Shown: positions 1 to 14,700, counted from the stretch's first letter. The stretch: DNA of 64,000 nucleotides from Hormiphora californensis (GCA_020137815.1 CM035355.1:5661350-5725349), one strand, 5' to 3'. Made by a program: numbers and translations. The notes: generated from the letters alone by a model not told the origin.

Positions 1-77
1 CTATGTACATTTTTCTTCTATGTCCCATACAACTAAAAATACAACTACAAATTCTGCCCAAGGTGAGCTTTACTCAC

Positions 78-539
78 GTGATTGTACGAGGTTGTGGGAG
101 GCTGCAGACGTGGCTCCATCCTCAAACTGAGCAGAACAAACGTAGAGCCCGTAATCTTCTGTCATCATATTGACAACGGGTAGCACCGAGTACATCTGGG
201 TGGGAGCAAAACGATGTGACACAAAATATCAAGGGAGATGGTTTCACTTTGAGGGTTGCTATGGAAACAGTGCCTGTAGGAATGCGAGGATTGCACCTCA
301 CAATCCTCGCAGAGGAGGTTTTTAGTTTCTGCACTGGGAACGAGGAAATAGAGTCTTGCACCCTCGAGGGTTCCTATGGAGACTTACCCTATCACCACTG
401 TTATACACCACCCCATCAACCATCTGTTCCCCATCCTTGGACCATGACACAGTTATACTTTCATCAGAACGGATCACACAGGTCATGTTATAGCTTCCAC
501 CCACATGGGCAGTGGATGGTCCACTCACCAACTCAACAC
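78..539 (-). CDS. Ig-like domain in two exons (388-539, 78-195)
   Basis: The first exon encodes the start of an Ig fold (GPSTAHVGGSYNMTC, then VSWSKDGEQM). The second carries the F-strand pattern DYGLYVCSAQ. Lengths of 152 and 118 sum to 270, which keeps the frame. Acceptors are at 540-541 and 196-197 and donors at 386-387 and 76-77, read on the minus strand. This is the most downstream domain visible, and the gene continues past the left edge. Confidence 0.72.
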
Positions 540-3500
540 CTTGTTTGGTATTAGTTTGTTAAGTTGATTATTAACTTAACTCAATAATTAATTGTGAAAC
601 TCCTGTTTTTATATAGCTAAACTTTCTCTTCAACTCACCATAAGGTATGATTGTTTTGGTTGCCGTGGTAACAACTCCAAGATCATACTGATGAACGGTA
701 GCGGTAACCTCCATATCCCTAGTTACGGGCCACATCAGGGCGCTTGTCAGAGAGTTCTGGGTTGCCATGGTTACACTGCTACTCCCAGTTACCACTCCGT
801 TAACGGACCAGTGGACAGAAGGAGGTGAGGTGAGGAAGGAGGCAGCGACTGAGAGGGTGAGGGTATCACCGTATACGACACGGGAAGAGGATGAAAGGGT
901 TATCTCCGGAGTGTCTGCAGGGGAGAGGGATTGTAAAAGTTAATACAAGTTTAAAAAAGGTGAATACAATTCAGTTGACAACTTGTTTTGTTTAAACCGG
1001 GGCGCGGTAACACAGGGTCGAGCAATTCAACTGCCTGCAATGTAAACTAGTTCAGTAAATCAGTACGTACGTGCTCTTACACACCTGTTGTGATCATGAG
1101 CGCAGAAGCTCGTGCAATTTCCACTCCACTGCCACTCAGAATACTGCAACTAACAGTCAGTGCTGTTTCTGTCACAGTTCCAATAGTTAGTGTAAACTCA
1201 GTCACCCCATTCTCGGTATCACCGCTCACCAACACCCCTCTATCACACTCCATGGTGTTGGTATCGTGGAGTCGTGCTGAGAATGTGATCTCTCCATCCC
1301 CTCCATTAGCCACCGCCACGTCACTAGGACTCTCGACAAACCGAACTAGGACCACCTCAGCCACATCTGATTGAAGAACTAACAAGTCTGTGAGTGATCC
1401 AGCCATACACCTATAGCTACTCTCCTCAGTCACGGTATTCAGGGTGAGAGTGCTAGTTGTTTCTCCCATTATAGTGGTGAAGGTGTTGTCTGTGTGGATT
1501 TTGGCACCGTTCCGAGTCCAGTAGATGTAGTCAGGGGTGGTGGATGTTACACAACTTAGTGTGATGTCACTTCCCGGCTCAACTACACTTCCCTCTAATG
1601 TGATCGCTGAGGGGTGGAATATAGGGGTAAAAGCATCAATCATCATAATAATGGTAAAGGTATCTGATCTTAGATCTGCCGGTAACGTAAAAGTAGAGTA
1701 GAGTAGTCGAGTTTAGGGGGTAAAAGTAGGGATACAATATGTTGGTTTAGGACGGGATAAGAGTTGTCCACGTGCGTGTCTACTCACATGCAGTAGAGAT
1801 GGTGGCAGGTGGACTTTCCACAACCACTCCACCCTCATACCGCGCTGAACACCGGTAACTGCCCACAACTCCACTCTCCAGGGTACTATATGTAACATAA
1901 CCGACGGAGCTGTCCTCTCCCGTTATCTCCTGAATACCGTCCCTAACCCAGATTATAGAGATGAGATTGCTACCCACTGCAGTACATGCTAGCTTGCCCG
2001 TGTCACTGGGCGCTGTTCCGATTACAGCAGATTTGGATGAACTGGGTATTCCAATGACATTTAGTACCGCTGAAAACAATAAAGCAGGGAGTTAGATATC
2101 ATTTAGTAGTGAGTGGGGTTCTAGACAACTTCTAACTGTATTTAGTACCGCTGAAAACAGGGATTTTATAGATAACAGGGAGTTAGATGTTTGTTAGTGG
2201 GGTTCTAGAACCGCTGAAAACAGGGAGTTAGATGCTTGTTAGTGGGGTTTAGTACCGCTGAAAACAGGGAGTTAGATGTTTGTTAGTGGGGTTACCGCTG
2301 AAAACAGGGAGTTAGATGTTTGTTAGTGGGGTTACCGCTGAAAACAGGGAGTTAGATGTTTGTTAGTGGGGTTCTAGACAACATCTGTTATGTTCTAATA
2401 ACTATATTCTAATAACTATATTTCCCGTCGCGGGGCGCAAACAAGACAATAGGATGGTGGTAAAAATCATCCTAATCAGAATTCCACCATATTTCACCTG
2501 TCCGCGAATGGTAAGTTCCTGCAATACACTGAACAATTGCCCTCTCTGATACTACATCAACAACCAGTGTAGAACTGTCTCCCTCGGTCTCCTGACCATC
2601 TATTAGCCATGTATAGGTAGAAGTGCCGGGTGCTACACAAGTGAATGTGGCACTGTCGCCCAGTTGCACAGTTTGAGATACCGGGTGCTGGGTTATACCA
2701 TCATCTGAGATGTGAGAAGGGGTTAAATTTGACTGATTTGGAAACATCTCGAGGAACAATTTCGATTGTGAGTACACAGCAAGTCACGTTGGTAACGAAT
2801 TAACCCCTCCCTTTCCAGCGTGCGAAGGTCACCAACAAGTCACGTGATAGTTGTTGTGTAACATTTAACGAGTTTTAATGTACCTGATACGGTGAGTATA
2901 GCAGTTGAGGTTATTGTTTCCCCTCCTACACTCACACTACACTCATACACTCCACCGTCAGTGGCTGATACACTCATGAGTGTTAGAGTGGTGGTGGTGA
3001 TTCCAACCAGGTCGTCTCCGTCCTTTCTCCAGGAGGGGGTACCAAGGGTTCCCTCGCACTCCAATGTTACATCCTCCCCTGCAGGTAGAAACCAGGGATT
3101 AATAACATGGCTATAGGTCAATCAACTTCCTTTGAGTTTGTCTGCTGAGTGCCGATCAGAGTGACTACATAACGGCTAATCAAGCAACAAGGTATACCTG
3201 TAATAACGGATACATCGCTAAGCTCCCTCAGGAAGGCCAGGACTCTGATAGTAGCGGGTTGAGAGGTGGTTGTCCCTATATCTAGGAAGGTAGCACTACA
3301 GCTGTAATCTCCTGCATCGGTTAGAGCAGCAGAGGGGATACTCAGATGGGTAATGGAGGGGTTATCTGTCGACTGCACCCTGCTTCCAACCTGGGTCAAT
3401 GGTTTTATGGTATTGCCAGACGGCAGGTCAGACCGTGAAATCAAAAACAGCACGTCATGTTGACACAACATGTCACATTGAATTTGACACATGTCACAAT

Positions 3501-6500
3501 TAATTAGACCTACCTCCTGATTGTTTTTGGTCCATGTTAGAATAACGGTAGAGGTAGGTGGGACTGTGACGGCACAAACCAAACTGTGCTCTCGACCCTC
3601 TGTTACGGTAACGGCCGCTGCATTGAACGTCAAACCTAGTGGGACAGACAAAATATGTTATCTTTGCTCGACTAATAGAAGGTATAAATACGGAAGGTAT
3701 AAATATGGACTAGTAATATAATCGACAGTTGGGTGATCGGATAACTGTTTATTAGCCTCATGTTTGATATACAGAGTTTTTGTTATTCTCTCTGTGGCTG
3801 AACAAATGAATATACCCGTCTGATTCATTTGTTCAGCCACAGAGAGAATAACAAAAACTCTGTATATCAGTAATATAATCATTATATTATTATTATATTG
3901 GACATAATTAGTCCATTAAATGCATGGACTAATTATAATGTCCAGTATAATAATTTATGGGGCTTCAGACCAAGTAGTAGCAATAAGCCAAGTGTTAGGG
4001 TCAGCACACACCTACGCCAAAATCAAAATTAAAACTTTGATTTTGGCGTAGGTGTTTGCTGACCCCTAAATCATACCGATAACATTCAGTTGTATCTCAT
4101 TGCTCGTATCCCCAGATTCAACAGAACACCCATACTTAGAACTCTCCTGAATGCCGCTAACCACCGTTTTACACGTGTATTCATCTCCACTGGTAACGGA
4201 TGCACTGGTTGTCATGGCAACACCATCACGTGACCAGAAGCAGGATGCGGGTGGTGTGACAGAGGTCACGTGGCATGTGAGTTCCACGTCAGTATCAGTA
4301 AACACGTTCAGAGATTCTGTTGTTATCTCGACCTCTGTAATGGAATATTATAGGATTAATTATATTTAGTTTTAGGGTCAACAATTAAATATCAGGGGAA
4401 AACTATTAGTCGTGCACCACTGAAGAACATATCGAGTTTTGGCCCCAGTTTTTAAGGTCTTACTTGAGCAAGCGAAGGTAGTTTCACAGGAGTTGAGAGT
4501 GAGGACCTGTCTCACTTTACCGTCCAGTGTGTATCCGTTCTGACAGGTAACTGTTATTGGGGATCCCCTGGCAACCAGCCAGTTAGCAGGTGGGGAACTT
4601 GATCCATACGCTACACTCTCTACCATACAGACATCTGAAATGTATGGTAGTCATGGTTACCCAGCTATCTCGCCTACATACCAGGAACTTCGTAAATGAA
4701 GGTTGCGGACTCTAGGTCTACTGCAGTGGGCTCTAGATATTATACCTAGAGTCCAAATAAGTATACATTTAGGAGGACTCACCCTGGAGTCACCATGACA
4801 ACCCCTCCTCCCCCCGTATAATATAACTCACCCTGGCAGGAGTCGGCTGTGGTGGACCCCTCACTGAGAGTTCTATAACTCACCCTGAAGTCACCATGAC
4901 AACCCCCCCCTCGTATAATATAACTCACCCTGGCAAGAGTCACCATGGCAACCCCTCCCCCCCCCTCGTATAATATAACTCACCCTGGCAGGAGTCGGCT
5001 GTGGTGGACCCCTCGCTGAGAGTGCTATATAACTCACCCTGCAGTCACCATGGCACCCCCCCCCCCCCGTATCATGTGCTATAACTCACCCTGGCAGGAG
5101 TCAGCTGTGGTGGACCCCTCGCTGAGAGTGCTATATAACTCACCCTGCAGTCACCATGACAACCCCCCCCCCTCGTATAATATAACTCACCCTGGCAGGA
5201 GTCGGCTGTGGTGGACCCCTCGCTGAGAGTGCTTGTCCCACTGGGACAGGAGTTACAGGAGGTCTGACCAGAGAGGGCCTGATAGGTTCCCTGCTGGCAG
5301 CTAACACACTCTGAGCCGTGTTGGTAGCTACCCGGGGTACACATAACTGCATAGGGAGTTGTTAATTAGTTAATTAGTTAATCAATAAATCAATAGTTGG
5401 TATAGGATCATGTCAGGATCAATTCGGGGTCATTCCGGGGTCATTTCGTGGTCACTTTTGGGTCACTTCGGGGTCACTTCGGAGCATGGAATCAATATAT
5501 TGACAACATTGAAGTCATTACTTACTGCAATTATCCCCCAGGGACACGTATCCGCTGTTGCATACAGCCTCACTGCGCTGAGTCGTCTCTGACACACTGA
5601 TTTCAATATCACCTGAATCGAACCCTGTAATTGTACATTCCATTAATGGTAGATTCCATTAATTGTAATTCCATTAATTGTAATTCCATTAATTAATGAT
5701 TCCGGTAAGTGTCTAACTATAAGCGGTTAATATATCATCTTGATTTAGTTTATTAGTAAACCGCAATTGTATTTTTTATCGCATTTATCTTACCAATTCC
5801 CTCAGCGGATCGTTTCCTCTTGCTGCTACAGAGAGCACTAAAGTCGATTGTGTCAGGGGAAAGCAGACAGTCGCTGGAGGTTTTGAAACAACCGGCTGTA
5901 TCATAACATCCGTTGTTATAGAGTGCATTGAACGGATTATAACTAGTAGTGGTAACATAGGTCACTATGTCGCTGAACAGTTCGTCTGTTCTCTTCGTCT
6001 GGGTGTTGCTATCCTGGACCCACTGAGCGTATAGCCAGATAACTTTACCGCTGGTGGAACAGCCTGATGTGTAGCTAGTGTACTTGAAGAACTCTTCGTT
6101 CTGAAAGAGAGAGAGAAAGACGATCAGTCGTGTGTTAGGGCGATCAGTTAGGACGAGATCAGTCGTGTGTTAGGGCGATCAGTTAGGACGAGATCAGTCG
6201 TGTGTTAGGGCGATCAGTTAGGACGAGATCAGTCTTGTGTTAGGGCGATCAGTTAGGACGAGATCAGTCGTGTGTTAGGGCGATCAGTTAGGACGAGATC
6301 AGTCGTGTGTTAGGGCGATCAGTTAGGACGAGATCAGTCTTGTGTTAGGGCGATCAGTTAGGACGAGATCAGTCGTGTGTTAGGGCGATCAGTTAGGACG
6401 AGATCAGTCGTGTGTTAGGGCGATCAGTTAGGACGAGATCAGTCGTGTGTTAGGGCGATCAGTTAGGACGAGATCAGTCTTGTGTTAGGGCGATCAGTTA

Positions 6501-8645
6501 GGACGAGATCAGTCTTGTGTTAGGGCGATCAGTTAGGACGAGATCAGTCTTGTGTTAGGGCGATCAGTTAGGACGAGATCAGTCGTGTGTTAGGGCGATC
6601 AGTTAGGACGAGATCAGTCGTGTGTTAGGGCGATCAGTTAGGAAGAGATCAGTCGTGTGTTAGGGCGATCAGTTAGGACGATATCAGTCTTGAGTTAGGG
6701 CGATCAGTTAGGACGAGATCAATCGTGTGTTAGGGCGATCAGTTAGGACGAGATCAGTCTTGTGTTAGGGCGATCAGTTAGGACGAGATCAGTCGTGTGT
6801 TAGGGCGATCAGTTAGGACGAGATCAGTCTTGTGTTAGGGCGATCAGTTAGGACGAGATCAGTCTTCTTATCATATAAACTATATTATTAGTACCAAATA
6901 ACAGTCTCCGTCTGCCACACAATCTAGTTCACTATCCCCACCCTTCAGGAAGAAATAGAAGGCCATTCGGAGGTAGTCACCCCAGTAATCAGTGCAGGAT
7001 GCTGTCCAGGGGAGTCTATATCCCACATATACCGTTAAATAGTACGCCTGGGGGTAGCTTATCTCTGCAGGGGGATGAAGATTTGAAATTAATATGAATT
7101 GTATTTAGTGCAACTATTAGTTTTTAGTGTCATCAAATTGCCAAGTACTGCACCGATCTCTTACTTACCGTAGCATTTATCAGTTTTAAGGGTAGGGTTG
7201 GTGCTAGAGTAGTGGTCCCAAACACCATCTGTACACGTGTATTCGGACACGCCCCGATACAACTGAGAACAGGGTAAAACGTGTCACGACGTCATGTACT
7301 AGAATTGAAGAGTCCTTAGATTAAATATTTAGAGAATTGAATAGTTTTGATAACTATAATGATATAATTATGGTAACTCTGGTATTGCTGGTAACCATGG
7401 TAACATACCTCATAACCGCTATCACAGCTCAGGGTACATGTGGCATCAGACAAGGATGTGTAACCGTCTGTACAGGAGAGAGATCCGTAGTTTGGAGCCG
7501 AGAGGGCCTCGCAGGAATCTGCAGATTGGGACGTTAGAGTGAGTTTATAGGCCATGAGGAGTGCTTTCTCTCTCCCGCGATGCATCTGTAATTCTGAGTA
7601 TATCAAAGAATGGATTTTGATGTGTACTAAAAGAAGTTCGAAAAACAGTGAGAGCTGGCTTGTCAACTCAACCATGTTGCCATACTCAGGACAGTTGTTG
7701 TCACGGTTGAGGTAGCACCAGTTCCATATCCAGTAAAGGTGGGTGCGAATCCATAGGTTCCACTATCTGCCAAACTCATGCTCTCCATCTCGTACACATA
7801 GGTCATCTGCAATCAGATATTGGTTACATACCAAGGCACTGGGTATAGGAAGAACAGCACTGTACAATGATCACTCAACTTGAATCATACTGGGCTGACG
7901 AAACACCAACCGCCCAATCCAAAACCTGAACCACTAACGTATTCCCTCACTTACATAGGTGCCATAGTTGGTGATGGAGGTGGCATCCTTGTCCTCCACC
8001 TCAAACCCACCAAAGAACCAGTTTCCAGTGGATACTGGAGGATAATCTACCACTGCCGTGAACGTGCCCGTGTTACCCAACTCAATCGTACTAGGACCCG
8101 TGAAACTCTGGGTACCTGGGCAATGGGGTCAATTAGTGAAACTCGGGGTACCTGCAATGACATGGGGTCAATTAGTGAGGCGCGGAATGAAACAATCTGC
8201 AGCAAAATTAGAAAGATAACCGAGCTGGGCCTGGGACGTGCTGAATATGAGCACTTACTGAAAGTAACAATTGTGGCTGAGTAGGTACTTACTTATAGTA
8301 ACAATTGTGGCTGAATCAGATTCGAGGGTTCCTCCATCAAACTTGCCGTTAGAGAACGCTTCATAGGTCGCCACACACCGCCTGAAAATATGTACTAAAA
8401 TTAATCAGATATGTTTCCTGACTTCTGGAAACTGATATTAGATTCCAATTTGTAACTGGAGACTTATCGGCTAGATCTTCAGCACGGCCTTTTAGAAGTT
8501 TTCTAGTAAAACATAATTTATTTTAGTCGCCAGAAACTATGTTCAATCTACAATTCAACCATGGTTGTTAGGTCAGCTGTATTATGTTTCCTAACAATGC
8601 CATCACGTACAGGGGTAGCACAGTGGGCGGAATGATGGGAGGTGC

Positions 8646-8702
<57 letters not shown>

Positions 8703-11700
8703 ACAGGTATTTGTAGTCCTCTGGGTTGGTGTCGAATTCAAGAGTGCTCCTGTAAACTGTTTTACTGTTCGCTGTGAACTTGGTTACAGTTGCCACGTTC
8801 GTAACAGAGGTACTATCCATATCGTTCCAAGACCTGATGTTATTGTGGGGCTCTAAGTTCATATTTTCGTCCTTAAATTCATAGTAGCTATGAAACCGAT
8901 TAAAGGTGGTACAGTCGGACCCCGATTTACCGGTCCCCGATTTACCGGAACCCCGATTTACCGGGTAAAACCCTTTCCCCCGAGGATCCCGGTAAATCGG
9001 GGTCCGACTGTAATACGTCTATTTATACTAATTCAATATACCAGTTGTACTATCACTCACGAGGTGTTGGATGTGTATTGCCAGTCGATTGAGGGCTGAG
9101 GGGGTCCCTCAAATGCACAGTAGAATGTCGTGGTGGAACCACCCAATACATACGTGTTAGAGGGAGAGGTATAGACCCCTGAAAGGATATTTAGATCAGG
9201 TTTAACATTGCTCGAGACAGAATTCTCACAGAGCATGGTCTTATAAAATAAAATGCGGTGTGAGCTATACCACTGCACGTGTGGCATCAGGGTCGTGGAG
9301 GGCCATTATTGTTCACGTGATTCTACAACATGCAGTAGACCTGCTTATAGTTGTGAGAATTCACACTTTTTATAGCTTCTCCCGTGATCGACAAAGAGTT
9401 TGCGGTAGGGTAGAAAGGGGTAAAATGGCACACTTTCTAACGTTTTAGGTTCTAAAACACTCAATTTATACAGCAAGAAGAAAAAAAATTATATAGGCTA
9501 TCCAATGAAACGTTTTCCTTTCAGACAAGCTAAATTTTAAAATCTGAAAGTTTTATTTAATAGCTTAATTAATCAATTCAAAAAGTTTGGTAGGGCTTTT
9601 TTTGGAAATTTTGCACTGGGGTAAAATGGTCCAGCCAATAGCATTGCTCGATTTTTATCACGTGCCTGGTGTTGTTAGAGCACTGGGGTAAAATGGTCCA
9701 TGTTATCTTCAGTAATTTCTGTTCTGCTGGACCATTTTACCCCAGTGTGCTGGACCATTTTACCCCAGTTGGTATCACGTGGTATTGGAGGCTCGATTTC
9801 ATTGGTCCCAGGGTGAACCATTTTACCCCAGCGAGGGTGAACCATTTTACCCCAGTTTGACTAATTTGACAATTTAATCAACTTAATAGTGGGTTTTTTG
9901 AAAAATTTTTATGCCAAGTTTTAGAAGGATAAAAACCCTAACTGGCAGTTTTTGCAAAATCAAAATCGGCCAACTCAAACAGAAATTACAGCAGTTTTAA
10001 AGCAAAAATTCGGAACAGAACGAGCAGGTCTCCGCTGGAGAAAAAGTCACGTGACTACATGTAATAACTAGGACCATTTTACCCCATACATGTGCCATTT
10101 TACCCCGTGTGCCATTTTACCCCTTTCTACCCTAAGTGCGAAATTATTAACAGTTGATGGAAGTAACATGTATCAAGCAGCATTATATGTTTTATACTTT
10201 ATAGTACGTTTGACTTCACTTCTTCAACAACCATCCGCCACATGCAACCAGCAATGAGTTCTTTACATGTTTAATATATAGCACGTGAAGAATGGAGACA
10301 ATAGTACTGGATGCATAATGCAGATAAGAAGCTAGAACAATTCTCAAATATTACAAGTTATAATATGGACAAAACTTGGCAAACGCTACAGGCCCATCTA
10401 ACGAGGCCGGGTGGAGGCTGGGGGCCGGGTGGATGCTGGGGGCCGGGTGGAGACCGGGTGAATGCTGGGGCCCGGGTGGAGGCCGGGTGGATGCTGGGGG
10501 CGGGTGGAGGCCGGGTGGATGCTGGGGGCCAGGTGGAGGCTGGTGGCCGGGTGGATGCTGGGGGCCGGGTGAATGCTGGGGGCCGGGTGGATGCTGGGGC
10601 GGGATGGATGCTGGGGGCCGAGTGAATGCTGGAGGCTGGGTGGATCCTAGGAGCCGGGTGGATACTGGAGGCCGGGTGGAGGCTGGAGGCAGGGTGGAGG
10701 CTGGGGGCCGGGTGGATCATGCTCACCTAGAACGGTTAGTTCCGATGTTTCACTGCCCACAAAGTCTCCACAGATAATGGAGACTGTGATCTCGTCCCCG
10801 TCCATGGATGAATCCACACTATCCCACACTAGAACTGCTGTTGTAGTGACAGCATCACCAGAAGTAGTGGAGCTCTGAAACAGGCATTTACTTATTTCTG
10901 TGAATGTATATCGACAACAGACTGTCATTCAGGAGTCAATTAATATATCGTGTACTTTTCTGCACCAAATATTAATACAAACTCCATCATACCGAGCTAT
11001 ACCTCTGATACTGCGCTATCTGAGAACTACTATACCTCTGAAACTACTGATCGGTACAGCTGATATCAGAGAACTAAATCACAGAGATTACTTGTTGAGA
11101 CCTACTATACCTCTGTGAAGGTGACATCCGAGTTGGTCTCTGTGTAAATCTGGTAGCCGTTCTGCTTCCAGGTAACTGAGTCAATCTCAGAGCCGGAGAG
11201 GGCTATAGCTGTGATGGTCAACGAACCGCCTTCAATGGTAAATGAAGTTGACGGATAGGAGGTGATACCTAAACAGGATTTATTGTGAGATGATTATCTC
11301 CCACAAACCAAATCGTTATTTCTAATTCGACAAAGTTGTCACATATTATATGAGAGCACCTTGTCATACATCTCACAACCCGATCCTACCTGCTACGCCT
11401 ATATTGGTTGAGTTGCTGGTGATGAGCTGGCCATCATAAGCAATGATGCACTGGTAATCTCCGCTCATTGCAGATGTGATATAACCAAAGGTCAGGGTAG
11501 ACACCACATCGGTTGTGTTGTAGGAGAGCGAGGAATCGAGGCTGCTATCGACTGAACTATCGTCCAGTGTCCATACTGCAGCAACCGAGACACCACTGGG
11601 AACACCACTACCCACACATGTGATAGTGAGCTGATCACCCACGGAGAACCAATCATCTTGTTCAGCGGGATCAGAGGTGATAGCTGAGAGGGGGGGGGGG

Positions 11701-14700
11701 GGTGTTAGAACATTGTTCAGAATAATGAAACATATTTTTCGAAACATATTTTTTTGAAACAATGAAACTTGATGAAGGAGAGGAAGAAACAGTCAGAGTA
11801 TAAAATTACAGAAATGTATGAGATGACTTACTTGGACTCAAGATGGTAATTTCTGTGTCGTTAGTTTTCACGGTTGCTCCGTTGGTAACAGTACATGTAT
11901 AGTTTCCTGCCCCATAACTTGAGTGACCACTTTCCAGCGTCAGTATAGATACCTGCAGAGATGATATATCATTGGGCATTAAACATGTTCTAAAACGACA
12001 ACTCTAGAGTCCAGGGGGTTGGGTGGGACAATATATCTGATTTAAAATCAAAAGGACAACATGAAATAAGAAGACCACCCCATAACAACTAGTGGGTACT
12101 AAATAACATACCAATGTAGGTACTGAATAACAGCCCATGACAATGTGGGTACTATAAATAAAATACCTGTTCTCCACTAATGATTGATCCCTGGGTAATG
12201 GATCCGTTAACAGAGATAGTGTCAGTGAGAGTCAGACCGGAGTCGGAGCTCCACTCGACTGATGCGGTAGAAGTGATTTCCTGTGATAGTACAGGACACC
12301 ACGATATCGTTTCCATTCACAACAATGTCATCCTCGGATATATCGACACCTGGTCAGAGAGTTATACAGTTGAGAGATATAAGAGATCGTTATACAGTTG
12401 ATACCCTTATCACTAGGTTCGCTAGAAGCTCCTGTCTCTCAAATAAATAGCGTAACTACGTAGGACACACAATGCAGAGAGGGTGCAATTTGTTGCGTTT
12501 GCCTAAACTTCAAATAATTCGTGCGTTTATAGCTTTCAAAGAATGCAAAAAGTTAATGTCAATATCTCTCTTAAAGTTAATAGATCTTCCTGCACACATA
12601 CCCATGTTAACTCCACCCCCGCTTTACATACCCATGTTTTGAACGAGCGTTTCCACGGTAGAGTTGTAAGACTGTAAACTGCACGTTATGGTCTGAGTAC
12701 TGAGCATGGTTATCAGTTGATCTGGTTCTAGTACCAGGTAGAAGACCTGCTGGCTAGTGGTACTGTTGTAATCATCACTGGTGAACCCGTAGTATCCGGT
12801 GGAGTTGGTATTGCTCTCAGAGACACTTCCAAAGGACCAGGTGATGTTAGGATCGGAGGAGAGAAGGGAGTCAACGGTACAGGTGAAGGTGGTTGTTTCA
12901 GATGCACTCACTATCTCTTCACCAGTTGTCGTCAAAGCTGATAAGGGATACATGTTTAGAATACCATGATACCAATTAATACCCACTCTCAAAACTCTCC
13001 AAACTGTGCGTCATGTTACAGTCATGTGTGTGGCAACCAATCACAAATAGAAACCACGAAAGGACCAAACACAAACCTGGATAGGTGACTGAAACAGTGT
13101 CAGAGTCCTCATATCCACTAAACCCAGTACTGCAAGTGATATCAAATGAGGCTGCGGACATGGTCTGTAGGAACTCTGCACTGATTGCCACTGCATCACC
13201 CGTCCTGGAGTTTCCAGCAAAGGTTCCCATAGTAACGGTGAATCCAGAATCTGAGTCAGTGATGTTGGTGCCGAGGTTGGTGCCAGACCATGTGGGAGTG
13301 ATGTCAGTGGTTATACCGGTGATGTTACATTCCACAACGATGTCTTCCAGGGTGTTGGAAGTTGTGGTGGAGATGTCCAGGCTAACAACTGGAGATAACA
13401 ACTTAGGTTATGTTTTACTGGTTGGTCAGTTAATTAGAAAACAATCACTAATCTGGAGTCAAGATTTAGGTCTTAGGGGTACTTTTTACCTGGAGTCAAG
13501 ACTGTCACATCAACAGTATCAAAGTAGGAAGTGTCGTCCTGAATCTGACAAGTGATCGTATCAGAACTGCTTCCATACGCCTCTATTGTTGCTGTTTCGA
13601 TTATCAGTTCAACGGTCTGTTCGTTTAATCCATAGTCTCCTTGATCTATGGTGAAAACTCCAGAGCTGGTTGAAGAAGCTGGACCACCTGTCACCAGTCC
13701 ACCATCCCACTCCATGGTTGTCTGATTAACTAGACCATCGAAGGTACACGTAACCGTAGCAGTGTCAAACTTGGACACAGTCAACGAAGAAGTAATGTTC
13801 GTTACACCTGACAATAGAGTTATTGAGTGGGAACTGAAGGACTGAAAAAACAGAAAAATAATACCAAAAAATGGAAAAATTTTCATTTCTCCTTACTTGG
13901 TGTCAAGTAGTCAGTTTCCAATGTTCCATTAACTTCAGATTCAATATCAAGACTGCAAAGAAGAGTGAGATTATAGGCAAAGCCACTCATATCATCCTTA
14001 TCCACATTGAATACAGCCGTCATTGTCTCCGTAGAAGCATCATAGGTGTCACTAATAGTAGCAGTTGTTCCAACACCCGAGAAAACAACGTCCCGACTCT
14101 CCAAGAGTCCAGTGATTGTACAGTTGAAGCTCGTGTCAGTTAGGTTATTAAACTCAAGCGGACCAGTTACTGTCACATCTGAACAAAAAAGGACATTGTA
14201 AAACAGTTAATAATAATGTGATAACATTTATCATTACCAATTCAGGTAAGCAGGTTAAACATTTCAACCCAAAGATAACTTACCTGGAACCAGGACTGTT
14301 AGTTCGTGGGTAATATTCAGATTCGAATCTTCAGAAATTCCACAAGTTAAAGTTATATTTCCAGCATCTAGAGTTTCAATCACAGTAGAATCAACAATGA
14401 TAACAGTCTCTTGACTGTTAGAATCACTGTCGAACGCTTCAGTTGTAATATTGAACTCAGGAAGAGATGAAGCTGAAATCGCAGAATTCAAATCCGTGAT
14501 GTTTTCACTCGATAGTGTGAGCGTTTTTGAAGATAGAATCCCTTCCACGAGACAGGTAAAGGTGTAAGAATCCAGTCGATTGGCTCGTGGAAGCATAGTG
14601 TCGGCCGATATTTCTGAAACAAACAACAATAATTATTATCAATCCTCAAACTATGGATTTTTACAATATTTATCAAAGCTAAGTTGTTGGACAAACCTGG

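Noticed and set aside
3440-3515. Possible extra intron inside exon 3198-3635 (GTAGGT after CAATCAGGAG)
   Set aside because: No acceptor AG preserves the frame, and the exon is open and a multiple of three without splicing.
6119-6866. CRISPR-like regular repeat array
   Set aside because: Units are contiguous 35-bp tandem copies with no unique spacers, in an intron of an animal gene; it is a minisatellite.
9669-9860. 63-codon frame present identically at 9669-9860 (+) and 19400-19591 (-)
   Set aside because: It is the interior of a non-autonomous transposon, made of reiterated GGGGTAAAATGG motifs; no transposase similarity.
10311-10777. Overlapping long open frames rich in Gly/Pro/Trp
   Set aside because: They are translations of a GC-rich 18-bp minisatellite whose unit length is a multiple of three; open on both strands, so no coding signal.
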